This document shows positions 7,960-16,286 of a stretch of DNA of 64,000 nt, piece after piece. Made by a program: the position numbers and the translations under genes. The notes beneath the pieces were generated by a model that saw only the letters and a list, made by a program, of their open reading frames with translations, made no database searches and was not told the DNA's origin. Position 1 is the first letter of the stretch; each line of letters begins with the position of its first letter. This DNA is from Leclercia sp. LSNIH1 (GTDB taxonomy: Bacteria > Pseudomonadota > Gammaproteobacteria > Enterobacterales > Enterobacteriaceae), in NCBI RefSeq assembly GCF_002902985.1, contig NZ_CP026167.1:3720001-3784000 (forward strand), written 5' to 3'.

Positions 7960-8145
7960 GTGTCTATGGGAGCAGTTACTAGTACGGTGTTGACCTCAAC
8001 GGCTAATGAGGTCGCAAAAAAAACAATAGCGTCCGTTTTCGATTTGTTAGCTAAAAAGTATGAACTTTTAGACATACTGAGATTCAAAGATCACTATTTA
8101 GAATATTGTGAAAGGAATTTAGAAATAAACACCTTGATCTCTTAA
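7960..8145 (+). pseudogene. N-terminal fragment of NACHT protein, ended by in-frame TAA
   Basis: From GTG 7960 (GAGG seven bases upstream) the frame encodes about 61 residues of a helical N-terminal domain (ANEVAKKTIASVFDLLAKKY, FKDHYLEYCERNLEINTLIS) and stops at TAA 8143-8145. The frame then continues without shift: DKSFHVDYVYIPIDI leads directly into the ATPase ORF that starts at 8191. Text on both sides of the stop reads as one protein, so a single base change to TAA is the simplest explanation. The restart ATG at 8191 has no ribosome site. Confidence 0.7.
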
Positions 8146-8190
8146 GATAAATCTTTTCATGTTGATTACGTTTATATTCCGATTGATATA

Positions 8191-9798
8191 ATGCAATCAG
8201 GTACACAGAGCAGATTAGAGGTCAACGATTCCACAGTTTTAGATAATGATAGATCTATATTAATAAAAGGATTAGCAGGCCAAGGAAAATCCACACTATT
8301 ACGAAAATTATTATCTAATAACGCAAAAAAATATAGTCGACTCCCTGTTTTCTATGAGCTAAAAAATTATACTGGTGGAACTCTCGAACTTGCGATATCA
8401 AAATCGCTAAGCCATTATGGAGTTAACATATCAGAGTATGCGCTGAAAAAATTATTTGCAGACAGTAATGTTAAGTTATATCTTGATGCGTTTGATGAGG
8501 TTAAGCCAGAGTTTAGAATAGATCTACTTGATGAAATCAGACGCTTCATTAATTCTTTCAACTGTCATGTGATCTGTACAAGCAGACCCGATACTGCAAT
8601 CGACTCTCTGTCAGAATTAAGAACATTTTCAGTGTGCGAATTAACTGAACAACAAATTTTTGGGATTATAAAAAAAACTGCCACTGATGAAGAAAAATGT
8701 GATGAGCTATGTGGTGCATTAAAACGTAGTCCTTTACATACAAAGAAAGATTCCATATTAAAGTCGCCAATTTTAGTGGTTTTATTTTGTATAAGTTATA
8801 ACGTAGGTGAAGATATCCCAAATACATTATCACAATTTTATTCAAATATTTTCAACACTGTTTTTCATAGACACGATAATATAAAAGGAAAAGTCTACAG
8901 AGAACGCCACTGGAATGATAATAGACGCATCTATAGAGAACTTTTTGATTGTTTGTGTTTTATTTGCTTGAGGGAGGGTTTAAATGGATTCAGTCATGAA
9001 AAGCTAGTAATCTTTGTCTCAATTGCACTTAAGCATATCAACGAGGACAAATCTATAGCTGAGAAAACATTAAGAGAGTTATCTTCTATTACTAACTTGA
9101 TTATTGAGGATGGCTTTAATGAGTATCGCTTTATTCATAAGTCAATTCAAGAATTCTTCGCCGCATCTTTTATCATTTCATTGCAACATGATAAAAAAAT
9201 AGCATTCTATAAAAAATGTTTTAACGATTATTCTTTTTATACCACATTTCATAACACCTTATTCTTCTTGGAAGAATTAGACTATTACAACTTCCATGAG
9301 CATGGATTTATACCAGCAATAACTAATTTCTTATCTTTATCCTCTCAGTATATCAAAAATGACAACTATGTAATACCGCCCTCTGTTAAAGAGATTTTCT
9401 TGAATGATATCTTTATCCGCGTCAAATTTACTACTTTCAAGGCTGGTCATAAAGAAAGCTATGAAATAGAGAAAACAAATTTCACTTTCGATAAATCCGA
9501 TTTCTACCCAAGTTTATTTTCAAACTTATTTACATTCTCCCTTGACTTTATGAAAATAGAGTTAACTGATAAAGAATTAATAAGTCTTATCAGAGAGAAT
9601 GGTAATAGTTCAGAGGGTGATTGGTGTAAGTTAAGCATTCGTAAAATTCTTGATTTTAAAAGACTTCCAGAATCAATTGCCTTAGAAGCACTAAGACTAA
9701 GCATTGATGTGCTCATTAGACGACGATACAATAAAGCAGTAGATAAAATTAATAACAGAAAAGACTCATTAAACTCTACGGATTATTTTAATTTTTAG
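8191..9798 (+). CDS. NACHT-domain NTPase (STAND, NLR-like), probable phage-defence gene lacking its N-terminus
   Basis: 535 aa from the first ATG after the stop at 8143. Walker A is GLAGQGKST (residues 28-36), Walker B with the NACHT acid pattern is LYLDAFDE (96-103), and the sensor region reads VICTSRPDT (about 128-136). A winged-helix part follows, with the phrase YRFIHKSIQEFFAA typical of the NACHT/NLR helical region; the last 200 residues are an unassigned sensor-like domain. Bacterial NACHT proteins of this type act as phage-sensing defence ATPases. Low GC compared with neighbours indicates transfer. Whether the truncated product is made is doubtful. Confidence 0.72.
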   Translation: MQSGTQSRLEVNDSTVLDNDRSILIKGLAGQGKSTLLRKLLSNNAKKYSRLPVFYELKNYTGGTLELAISKSLSHYGVNISEYALKKLFADSNVKLYLDAFDEVKPEFRIDLLDEIRRFINSFNCHVICTSRPDTAIDSLSELRTFSVCELTEQQIFGIIKKTATDEEKCDELCGALKRSPLHTKKDSILKSPILVVLFCISYNVGEDIPNTLSQFYSNIFNTVFHRHDNIKGKVYRERHWNDNRRIYRELFDCLCFICLREGLNGFSHEKLVIFVSIALKHINEDKSIAEKTLRELSSITNLIIEDGFNEYRFIHKSIQEFFAASFIISLQHDKKIAFYKKCFNDYSFYTTFHNTLFFLEELDYYNFHEHGFIPAITNFLSLSSQYIKNDNYVIPPSVKEIFLNDIFIRVKFTTFKAGHKESYEIEKTNFTFDKSDFYPSLFSNLFTFSLDFMKIELTDKELISLIRENGNSSEGDWCKLSIRKILDFKRLPESIALEALRLSIDVLIRRRYNKAVDKINNRKDSLNSTDYFNF

Positions 9799-9897
9799 TG
9801 AGCGAAGTGATAGATATTATACTTAAAAGGGTTCAGTAAGTTTTTTAATGCTCAGCATAATAAAGGCTGTTATCTTTTGTTGAGTGGTCAAATAAAA

Positions 9898-9920
9898 CGG
9901 GCCCGCTCACCGCGGACCCG
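9898..9920 (-). terminator. Terminator of the iac-cat operon
   Basis: Stem CGGGCCCGC / GCGGACCCG with one mismatch and a five-base loop, followed on the minus strand by TTTTATTT. It sits 22 bases after the catA stop. Confidence 0.65.
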
Positions 9921-9941
9921 GCCCTATCAACCTCTCAGCAC

Positions 9942-10868
9942 TCACTCCTTAACCCGCGCTCGCTTCCCTCTCTCCTCTTCCCCGCTCTCCGCCGCTTCCA
10001 CCAGCGTAAAGTTAAAGTTCACCTCCGTATGCTCCCCTGCGAGATCCCGCGCCTGCGCCACAGCCGCGTCCGTCACCTTCACCGGGTCCGCAATCAGCTC
10101 CGCGCGGGTCGCGAAGGCAAAGTCATCCCACAGGTATTCATCCCCGTTGAGGTTGATCTGGGTTGTCAGATGCTTGTACCCCGGCGCGGATACAAGGAAG
10201 TGTACGTGCGCCGGGCGGTTGCCGTGGCGGCCAAGCGCAGTCAGTAGCTTCTGTGTCGGCCCATCCGGTGGGCAGCCGTAGCCGCACGGCACGATGCTGC
10301 GCACGGCGTAGCGGCCATCATCCCCGGTGCGCACGCGGCGGCGCAGGTTGTATTCGCTCTGGGACGGGTCGAAGAACGAGTAGCCGCCGAGGGTGTTGGC
10401 GTGCCAGATATCCACGATCGCACCTGCCACTGGCTTACCGTTCAGATCGGTCACCTGGCCCTGCAACCATAGGGTTTCGCCCTGCTCCTGGCCGTCATCC
10501 ATGCGGGCAAAGCCTTCGCTCAGCGGGGCGTTGGCGACGTACAGCGGCCCCTCGATGGTGCGCGGAGTGCCCACGTCATTACCGGATGCGGCTTCCTTCT
10601 CGTCGGCGCGCATATCGAGATAGTGCTCCAGACCCAGTCCCGCCGCCAGCAGCGCCGCCTCCTGGCGTCCGCCCAGCGCGTTAAGGTAGTTCACCGCAAT
10701 CCAGAACTCTTCATCCGTCACGTCGAACTGCTTGATGGTCTTGCACAGATCGCTCAGCAGCTGGTGCATGATGTTCTTTAAACGATCGTTACCGCCGGTG
10801 GAATTTAAGCCGCTGCTGATTGCGAGTAAGGTATCCAGTTCGGTTTGATGTACGGGATTCACAGACAT
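9942..10868 (-). CDS. catA: Catechol 1,2-dioxygenase (intradiol)
   Basis: 308 aa from ATG 10868 (AGAGGAATATGCA upstream). It opens catechol to cis,cis-muconate. The ferric-iron ligands of the family are all visible: Tyr163 (GGYSFFDP), Tyr197 (CGYGCPPDG), His221 and His223 (GNRPAHVHF). The N-terminal helical dimer domain and the segment GTPRTIEGPLYVANAP are also typical. Last gene of the long minus-strand catabolic operon, after catB and catC. The C-terminus is extended by a charged tail (ESGEEERGKRARVKE). Assignment to catechol rather than protocatechuate rests on length, single-subunit form and the catBC neighbours. Confidence 0.95.
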   Translation of the reverse strand: MSVNPVHQTELDTLLAISSGLNSTGGNDRLKNIMHQLLSDLCKTIKQFDVTDEEFWIAVNYLNALGGRQEAALLAAGLGLEHYLDMRADEKEAASGNDVGTPRTIEGPLYVANAPLSEGFARMDDGQEQGETLWLQGQVTDLNGKPVAGAIVDIWHANTLGGYSFFDPSQSEYNLRRRVRTGDDGRYAVRSIVPCGYGCPPDGPTQKLLTALGRHGNRPAHVHFLVSAPGYKHLTTQINLNGDEYLWDDFAFATRAELIADPVKVTDAAVAQARDLAGEHTEVNFNFTLVEAAESGEEERGKRARVKE

Positions 10869-10900
10869 TGCATATTCCTCTTTGTAGGGTACGTTTGTTG

Positions 10901-11188
10901 TTATTGCGAGTGATGAATGGATGAGGGATGCGTACACAGAGGTTGCACGCTGATCTCCATCCACGGGTAGAGCGGCAGCGCGGTCAGGATGTCGTGCAAC
11001 TCCTGGTTGTCCGCCACGTCAAAAATGCTGACGTTGGCGTACTGCCCGACCACGCGCCAGATGTGCGGCCACTTGCCTTCACGCTGTAAGCGCTGGGAGT
11101 AGGCTTTCTCTTTCGCCTTGATCGCTTCCACCTCTGCCGCCGGCAGCGACGACGGGATGTTGACGGTCATTTCCACTTTAAAAAGCAT
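10901..11188 (-). CDS. catC: Muconolactone delta-isomerase
   Basis: 95 aa, the normal size for this small ferredoxin-fold decamer. It turns muconolactone into 3-oxoadipate enol-lactone. Signatures are the opening MLFKVEMTVNIP, then KEKAYSQRLQREGKWPHIWRV and the late ALPLYPWMEISVQPL with the catalytic-site region. It lies 12 bases after catB and 32 bases before catA in the same operon. Confidence 0.95.
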   Translation of the reverse strand: MLFKVEMTVNIPSSLPAAEVEAIKAKEKAYSQRLQREGKWPHIWRVVGQYANVSIFDVADNQELHDILTALPLYPWMEISVQPLCTHPSSIHHSQ

Positions 11189-11200
11189 CGCGTTTTCCTT

Positions 11201-12316
11201 TTATTGACGTGCGTAATGACGCAGCTTGTCTTCGTCGATCTCAATGCCTAACCCCGGCCCCTGCGGTAACGTCACCTCTCCCTGGCTGAAATCCAGCGGA
11301 CGGACTACGATGTCATCCTTCAGCAGCAGCGGGCCGAACATCTCGGTGCCCCACTGCATCCTCACCGTGGACCAGGCGTGCAGCGAGGCGACGGTGCCGA
11401 GTGTCCCTTCCAGCATGGTGCCGCCGTACAGCGCCACGCCCGCCGCCTGTGCCACGTGCGCCAGCTTCAGGGCCTGCGCCGGGCCGCCCGCTTTGGCGAT
11501 CTTCAGGGCATACGCCCCGGTAAAGCCGCCGCTCGCGAGGGCGTAGCCATCATGGCTGGTGGCCACCGCTTCGTCGGCGAGGATCGGTACCGCAAAACGC
11601 TGGCTGAGGGTAATAAGCCCTTGCCGATCCCACAGCGGGATCGGCTGCTCCACCAGGTCGATCCCGCCCGCCTGTAGCTGCGTCATCCCTTTAATAGCGG
11701 TGGTCAGATCCCAGGCCTGGTTGACGTCCACCCGCACGCTCACCTCGTCGCCCAGCGCGGCCTTGATCGCGAGGGCGTGGCGGACATCCACCTCCAGCCC
11801 GCGGGCGCCGATTTTCAGCTTGAAGGTGTTGTGTCGCCCCTCTGCCAGCAGGCGTTTACCCTCTTCGATATCTTTCTGGGTGTCGCCACTCGCCAGGGTC
11901 CAGAGCACCGGCAGACGCGTGGTGAGCGCCCCGCCCAGGAGTGAACTCACCGGCAGCCCCAGCGCTTTGCCCTGGGCATCGAGGAAGGCGGTTTCGAGGG
12001 CGGATTTGGCAAAAGTGTTACCCTTTACGTGGGCGTTCATCCTGTCGGCGAGCTGCGCCACGCCGCTGAACGACTGGCCGCACAGCAGCGGGGCGAGATA
12101 GGTTTCAATGGCGGATTTGATCGCCTCCGGGCTTTCCGGGCCGTAGCTCATGCCGCCGATGGTGGTGGCTTCGCCCCAGCCGGTAACGCCGTTCGCGCAT
12201 TGCATCCGGACGATGGTGAGCGTCTGGCAACCCATGGTGGCCATCGACAGCTTGTGCGGGCGGATGGTGGGAATGTCCACCAGCCAGCAGGCCAGGGATT
12301 CTATAGTGAGGGTCAT
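11201..12316 (-). CDS. catB: Muconate cycloisomerase
   Basis: 371 aa of the enolase superfamily. It cyclises cis,cis-muconate to muconolactone using Mn2+. The barrel shows the K-x-K base (FKLKIGARGLEVD), metal ligands in VRVDVNQAWD, DLVEQPIPLW and ILADEAVAT, and the opposite lysine in ALKIAKAGG. The start ATG overlaps the stop of the upstream enol-lactonase gene by four bases, so translation is coupled. The gene order B-C-A matches classical cat operons, but here they are the tail of the IAA operon. Confidence 0.95.
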   Translation of the reverse strand: MTLTIESLACWLVDIPTIRPHKLSMATMGCQTLTIVRMQCANGVTGWGEATTIGGMSYGPESPEAIKSAIETYLAPLLCGQSFSGVAQLADRMNAHVKGNTFAKSALETAFLDAQGKALGLPVSSLLGGALTTRLPVLWTLASGDTQKDIEEGKRLLAEGRHNTFKLKIGARGLEVDVRHALAIKAALGDEVSVRVDVNQAWDLTTAIKGMTQLQAGGIDLVEQPIPLWDRQGLITLSQRFAVPILADEAVATSHDGYALASGGFTGAYALKIAKAGGPAQALKLAHVAQAAGVALYGGTMLEGTLGTVASLHAWSTVRMQWGTEMFGPLLLKDDIVVRPLDFSQGEVTLPQGPGLGIEIDEDKLRHYARQ

Positions 12317-13080
12317 GTCATGCTCCTGCGGGTTAAAAAGGTCAGCACCTGCTGATTAAATGCGTCCGGGCAGGCGACGTTCGACAGGTGCGAGGCGGGT
12401 AACGCCACATATTCTGTCTGCTTCGCCTGAGCCGCGATCCACTGGGCGTCCTGCACCGTGGTGACCGGATCTTCATCCCCTGCGATAGCCAGCATTGGGC
12501 GCAGCATGGCCGCCACCTCATCACGGAGATCCGCCGTTGCCAGCGCTTCGCAGCAGGCGGCGTAACCTTCGGCTGGGGTGTCGGCCAGACCGTCAACCAG
12601 CAGCTTCACCATCCCGGGATTGCTTTGGCGATATGCCGGGGTGAACCAGCGCGCCGCCGCGGTGCTGGCGACCGGGGCCATCCCCTGCTGGCGCACCGTT
12701 GCGGCGCGCTGCTGCCAGCCTTTCGCTTCACCGATTTTTGCCGCGGTGTTCGCCACCACGATGCGATCAAAACGCGACGGGGCGTGCCGGTTAAGCCACA
12801 TCCCGGTCATGCCGCCCAGCGAGATACCGCAAAAACAGGCCCGCTCAACGTCGAGACGATCCAGCAGGGCAATCACGTCCTGCCCCAGCGAGTCGAGAGT
12901 GATGCCCCCAGCCGAAACCGGAGAGCGACCATGCCCGCGGGTGTTGTAGCGCAGCACGCGAAAATGGCGGGTAAAATCGGCCATCTGCCCCTGCCACATC
13001 TCCCAGGTGGTGCCGAGCGAGTTGGAGAGCACCAGCAGCGGGGCCGCTTCCAGGCCGTCGAGGCGATATTCAAGCTCCAT
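12313..13080 (-). CDS. pcaD: 3-oxoadipate enol-lactonase
   Basis: 255 aa alpha/beta hydrolase that opens 3-oxoadipate enol-lactone to 3-oxoadipate. Oxyanion region SNSLGTTWEMW, nucleophile elbow CGISLGGMTG with the catalytic serine, acid near AIAGDEDPVT and the histidine in PASHLSNVACPD are all in place. It starts directly at the pcaJ stop and overlaps catB by four bases. It could equally be named catD because it sits with cat genes. Confidence 0.92.
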   Translation of the reverse strand: MELEYRLDGLEAAPLLVLSNSLGTTWEMWQGQMADFTRHFRVLRYNTRGHGRSPVSAGGITLDSLGQDVIALLDRLDVERACFCGISLGGMTGMWLNRHAPSRFDRIVVANTAAKIGEAKGWQQRAATVRQQGMAPVASTAAARWFTPAYRQSNPGMVKLLVDGLADTPAEGYAACCEALATADLRDEVAAMLRPMLAIAGDEDPVTTVQDAQWIAAQAKQTEYVALPASHLSNVACPDAFNQQVLTFLTRRSMT

Positions 13081-13743
13081 TCACGCCTCCTCGGTTTCGC
13101 TGTTCAGGGCAAAGGTGAGCGCCACCGGGGTGACGGACTGGAGGTATTCCGCCGTCACGTCGCCAAACAGTTCCCGTACCACAATGCCCCGATCGGTGAT
13201 ATCCATCACCGCCATGTCGGTGTAGATCCGGTCGATGCAGGCCATGCCGGTCAGCGGATAGGTGCAGGTTTTGACAATCTTGCAGTCGCCCTGACGGGTC
13301 AGATGTTCGGTCATCACATAGACGCGCTTCGCGCCAATCGCCAGGTCCATCGCCCCGCCGACGGCGGGAATCGAAGAGGGCTCGCCGGTGCTCCAGTTCG
13401 CCAGATCCCCGCGTTCGGAGACCTGATAGGCCCCCAGCACGCAGATATCCAGGTGGCCGCCGCGCATCATGGTGAAGGAGTCGCCATGATGGAAATAGCA
13501 GCCGCCCGCAAGCAGCGTCACCGGCTGTTTCCCGGCGTTAATCAGCTCCGGATCTTCACAGCCCGGTTCCGGCGCAGGCCCCATACCGAGAATGCCGTTT
13601 TCGCTGTGCAGGAAGATCTCGCGGTCCGCAGGCAGATAGTTGGCAATCCGCGTCGGCAGGCCGATGCCGAGGTTGACGTAGGCCCCTTCCGGGATGTCGC
13701 GGGCAATGCGTTCGGCCAGCTGTTGATGGGTCAGTTTATTCAC
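13081..13743 (-). CDS. pcaJ: 3-oxoadipate CoA-transferase subunit B
   Basis: 220 aa. Forms the transferase that moves CoA from succinyl-CoA to 3-oxoadipate together with the subunit encoded upstream. The catalytic glutamate lies in the SENGILGMGP motif (residues about 47-56), and GGAMDLAIGAKRVYVMTEH is typical of subunit B. Nine bases separate it from subunit A. Similar subunits serve acetoacetate metabolism (AtoA), but the flanking catabolic genes favour 3-oxoadipate. Confidence 0.9.
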   Translation of the reverse strand: MNKLTHQQLAERIARDIPEGAYVNLGIGLPTRIANYLPADREIFLHSENGILGMGPAPEPGCEDPELINAGKQPVTLLAGGCYFHHGDSFTMMRGGHLDICVLGAYQVSERGDLANWSTGEPSSIPAVGGAMDLAIGAKRVYVMTEHLTRQGDCKIVKTCTYPLTGMACIDRIYTDMAVMDITDRGIVVRELFGDVTAEYLQSVTPVALTFALNSETEEA

Positions 13744-13752
13744 GGGCTCTCC

Positions 13753-14439
13753 TTATGCGCTCTGCTGCAGGCATTGCGGCGCGACCGTCACCACGCGCTG
13801 GACAAAAATCCCGGGGGTCACCACCGCCTCCGGGTCGAGCTCGCCGAGGGCGACAATCTCGCTCACCTGGGCAATGGTGCAGCGGGCAGCGGCGGCCATG
13901 ATCGGCCCGAAGTTGCGCCCGGTTTTGTCGTAGACCAGGTTGCCCCAGCGGTCGGCCTTCAGGGCTTTGATCAGGGCGAAATCAGCTTTTAACGGGTACT
14001 CGAGGACATAATCTTTGCCATCGATATGGCGGGTCTCTTTGCCCGCCGCCAGTTCGGTGCCAAACCCGGTGGGGGTGAAGATCGCCCCCAGCCCGCTGCC
14101 GCCCGCCTGAATGCGCGCTGCGAGGTTGCCCTGCGGGACCAGCTCCAGCTCGACCTCGCCGCGGCGGTAGAGGTCGTCAAAGACCCAGGAGTCTGTCTGG
14201 CGTGGGAAGGAGCAGATCACCTTCTTCACGCAGCCAGCCTTCAGCAGCGCCGCCAGACCGTAGTCGCCGTTGCCGGCATTGTTGCTGATCAGGGTCAGAT
14301 CCCGCGGCCTGCGGCGGATCAGAGCATCCAGCAGTTCGGCGGGCTGTCCGGCGGCGCCAAATCCGCCCACCATTACCACCGCGCCGTCGAAAATGTCCGC
14401 CACGGCACCCTCGGTGGCGGCAATCCGTTTATCAATCAT
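13753..14439 (-). CDS. pcaI: 3-oxoadipate CoA-transferase subunit A
   Basis: 228 aa. Partner of subunit B. Family motifs are the CoA-binding start DGAVVMVGGFGAAGQPAELL, the segment SNNAGNGDYG and GLGAIFTPTGFGTELA. Its ATG overlaps the stop of the MFS gene by four bases. The product 3-oxoadipyl-CoA then needs a thiolase, which is not encoded in this cluster. Confidence 0.9.
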   Translation of the reverse strand: MIDKRIAATEGAVADIFDGAVVMVGGFGAAGQPAELLDALIRRRPRDLTLISNNAGNGDYGLAALLKAGCVKKVICSFPRQTDSWVFDDLYRRGEVELELVPQGNLAARIQAGGSGLGAIFTPTGFGTELAAGKETRHIDGKDYVLEYPLKADFALIKALKADRWGNLVYDKTGRNFGPIMAAAARCTIAQVSEIVALGELDPEAVVTPGIFVQRVVTVAPQCLQQSA

Positions 14440-15758
14440 TTCGTTACCTCGTTTTTATTGGCGGACGGCAGGCTACGCAGGGCGATCCACGCCAGCAGGG
14501 CATAGGCCATCAGTAACAGGGAGACAGGCCAGGAGGCGTCGAAATGCATCAGCAAGGCCACCGCCAGCATCGGCCCCAGGCCGCCGGAGAAGATCGAGCC
14601 CACCTCATGCCCCAGCGCCAGACCGGAGTAGCGCACGCGCACCGGGAACAGGTCGCTCATGATGCAGGGCTGGGTGCCGATCATCGCCCCGTGGCAGAAC
14701 GGCAGGCCGAGCAGCATCGCCAGCATGATCCAGCCGTAGTCGCCGGTGGAGAGCAGCCAGAAGAACGGGAACGCCATCACCAGCAGGCCGATGACCCCGA
14801 TGTAGTAGACCGGCTTCAGGCCGATGCGATCCGAGAGCGCCCCCCAGAACAGGATCGAGAAGAACTCCACCAGCATCGCCAGGGTTACGGCGCTGATGAT
14901 CTCCCCGGTACCGATGCCGATGTGTTTGGCGTAGACCACCGAGAAGGTGAAGAAGATATAGGAGGCGCCGTTCTCCGGCAGGCGCAGGGCGATGGCCTGC
15001 ATCAGCGCCTTAGGATGCTCGCGCACCAGCACCATCAGCGGGATCTTCTCGTGTTTTTCTTCCGGTCTGGCCTGAGTAAAGGCTTTGCTCTCGCGGATGT
15101 TTTTGCGGATATAGACCCCGACCAGGAAGATGACGATGCTCAGCAGGAAGGGCACACGCCAGCCCCAGCTCATCAGCTCCGCTTCCGGCAGCTTCTGCAC
15201 CAGGTAAAAGGCGAAGGCGGAGAGGACAAACCCGCCGGAGACCCCCATCTGGCTCCAGGCGGTAAAGTAGCCGCGACGGGACGCGGGCGCGTTCTCGCTC
15301 AGCATCAGCACCCCACCGCCCCACTCACCGCCCGATGCCACGCCTTGTAAAAAGCGCAGCGTGATCAGGGAGAGCGGCGCCCAGATGCCAATCTGCGCGT
15401 AGGTCGGCAGCAGGCCGATGACAAAGGTGGTGGCCCCCATCAGGGTCAGGGTCATGATCAGCGTCATCTTGCGACTGTAGCGATCCCCAAGATGACCGAA
15501 GACAATCCCGCCCAGCGGACGGGCGAGAAAGCCCACCGCAAAGCCGGAGAAGGCCAGCAGCGTGCCCTGCATCGGGTCGCCGACCACCGGGAAGAAGAGC
15601 GGGCCAAACACCAGCGCCGCGGCGGTGCCGTAGAGGAAGAAGTCATACCATTCCAGGGCATTACCCAGTACCGAGGCGAACACCAGCTTGCGCATCTGCC
15701 CGGCATCGTGTGGAACGGCGGCCGCAGCGTTGCGGTTTTCAGTCACGACATTGCTCAT
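14436..15758 (-). CDS. MFS transporter, MHS family, probable aromatic-acid uptake
   Basis: 440 aa with about twelve membrane spans. The segments GNALEWYDFFLYG, ARPLGGIVFGHLGDRYSRK and LRFLQGVASGGEWGGG are marks of the metabolite:H+ symporter group (ProP, ShiA, KgtP). It sits inside the catabolic operon between iacG and pcaI, with an ATGA overlap to pcaI, so it likely imports IAA or an aromatic intermediate. Substrate is inferred from context. A second MFS gene of another subfamily is divergent from iacR. Confidence 0.85.
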   Translation of the reverse strand: MSNVVTENRNAAAAVPHDAGQMRKLVFASVLGNALEWYDFFLYGTAAALVFGPLFFPVVGDPMQGTLLAFSGFAVGFLARPLGGIVFGHLGDRYSRKMTLIMTLTLMGATTFVIGLLPTYAQIGIWAPLSLITLRFLQGVASGGEWGGGVLMLSENAPASRRGYFTAWSQMGVSGGFVLSAFAFYLVQKLPEAELMSWGWRVPFLLSIVIFLVGVYIRKNIRESKAFTQARPEEKHEKIPLMVLVREHPKALMQAIALRLPENGASYIFFTFSVVYAKHIGIGTGEIISAVTLAMLVEFFSILFWGALSDRIGLKPVYYIGVIGLLVMAFPFFWLLSTGDYGWIMLAMLLGLPFCHGAMIGTQPCIMSDLFPVRVRYSGLALGHEVGSIFSGGLGPMLAVALLMHFDASWPVSLLLMAYALLAWIALRSLPSANKNEVTK

Positions 15759-15781
15759 CAGCGTTACCCTTATGGTTGGTT

Positions 15782-16276
15782 TTACGCTTCCACATCATGC
15801 CCGATGGCATGGTAGCGACGGTTAAAGTAGACCAGCCCGCGCGGCGCTTCGCTGATGCGTATCGCCTGCACCTGGCAGTAGAAAACGGAGTGGCTGCCCA
15901 CTTCATGACAGGTGTCGATCAGGCAGTCGAAGCTGGCGACCGACGAGCTGAGCACCGGCGCGCCGCTGGCCATCACCTGCCAGGAGTCATACGCAAAACG
16001 CTGCTCGGATCGCAGGCTGGCGTTGGCGAAGACCCCACAGAGATCCTGATGGTCGCTGGAGAGGACGTTGACGCACAGCGCTCCGTTCTGCTTGAAGTGC
16101 GCGTTGGCATAGGAGTTGCGGTTCATACAGACCAGCAGCGTCGGCGGCGAGTCCGTGACGCTGCAGACGGCGGAAGCGGTAAAACCAAATTTACCCGCCG
16201 GGCCGTCGGTGGTGATCACCGAGACCGCACTCCCCAGCTGTGCCATCGCGTTACGAAATTCGGTTTGCAGTGTCAT
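15782..16276 (-). CDS. iacG: NAD(P)H:flavin oxidoreductase, partner of IacA
   Basis: 164 aa of the HpaC-like flavin reductase family. The opening FRNAMAQLGSAVSVITTDGP, the flavin-binding phrase GFTASAVCSVTDSPPTLLVC and the C-terminal GLVYFNRRYHAIG are typical. It supplies reduced flavin to a two-component monooxygenase, here most likely IacA. It follows iacF by ten bases and is the last iac gene before the transporter. Name by family and gene order of known iac loci. Confidence 0.85.
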   Translation of the reverse strand: MTLQTEFRNAMAQLGSAVSVITTDGPAGKFGFTASAVCSVTDSPPTLLVCMNRNSYANAHFKQNGALCVNVLSSDHQDLCGVFANASLRSEQRFAYDSWQVMASGAPVLSSSVASFDCLIDTCHEVGSHSVFYCQVQAIRISEAPRGLVYFNRRYHAIGHDVEA

Positions 16277-16286
16277 AAGGGTTTCC

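Noticed and set aside
12625..13992. 455-aa plus-strand open frame
   Set aside because: Lies antisense across pcaD, pcaJ and pcaI, whose motifs are clear; the frame is a GC-rich shadow.
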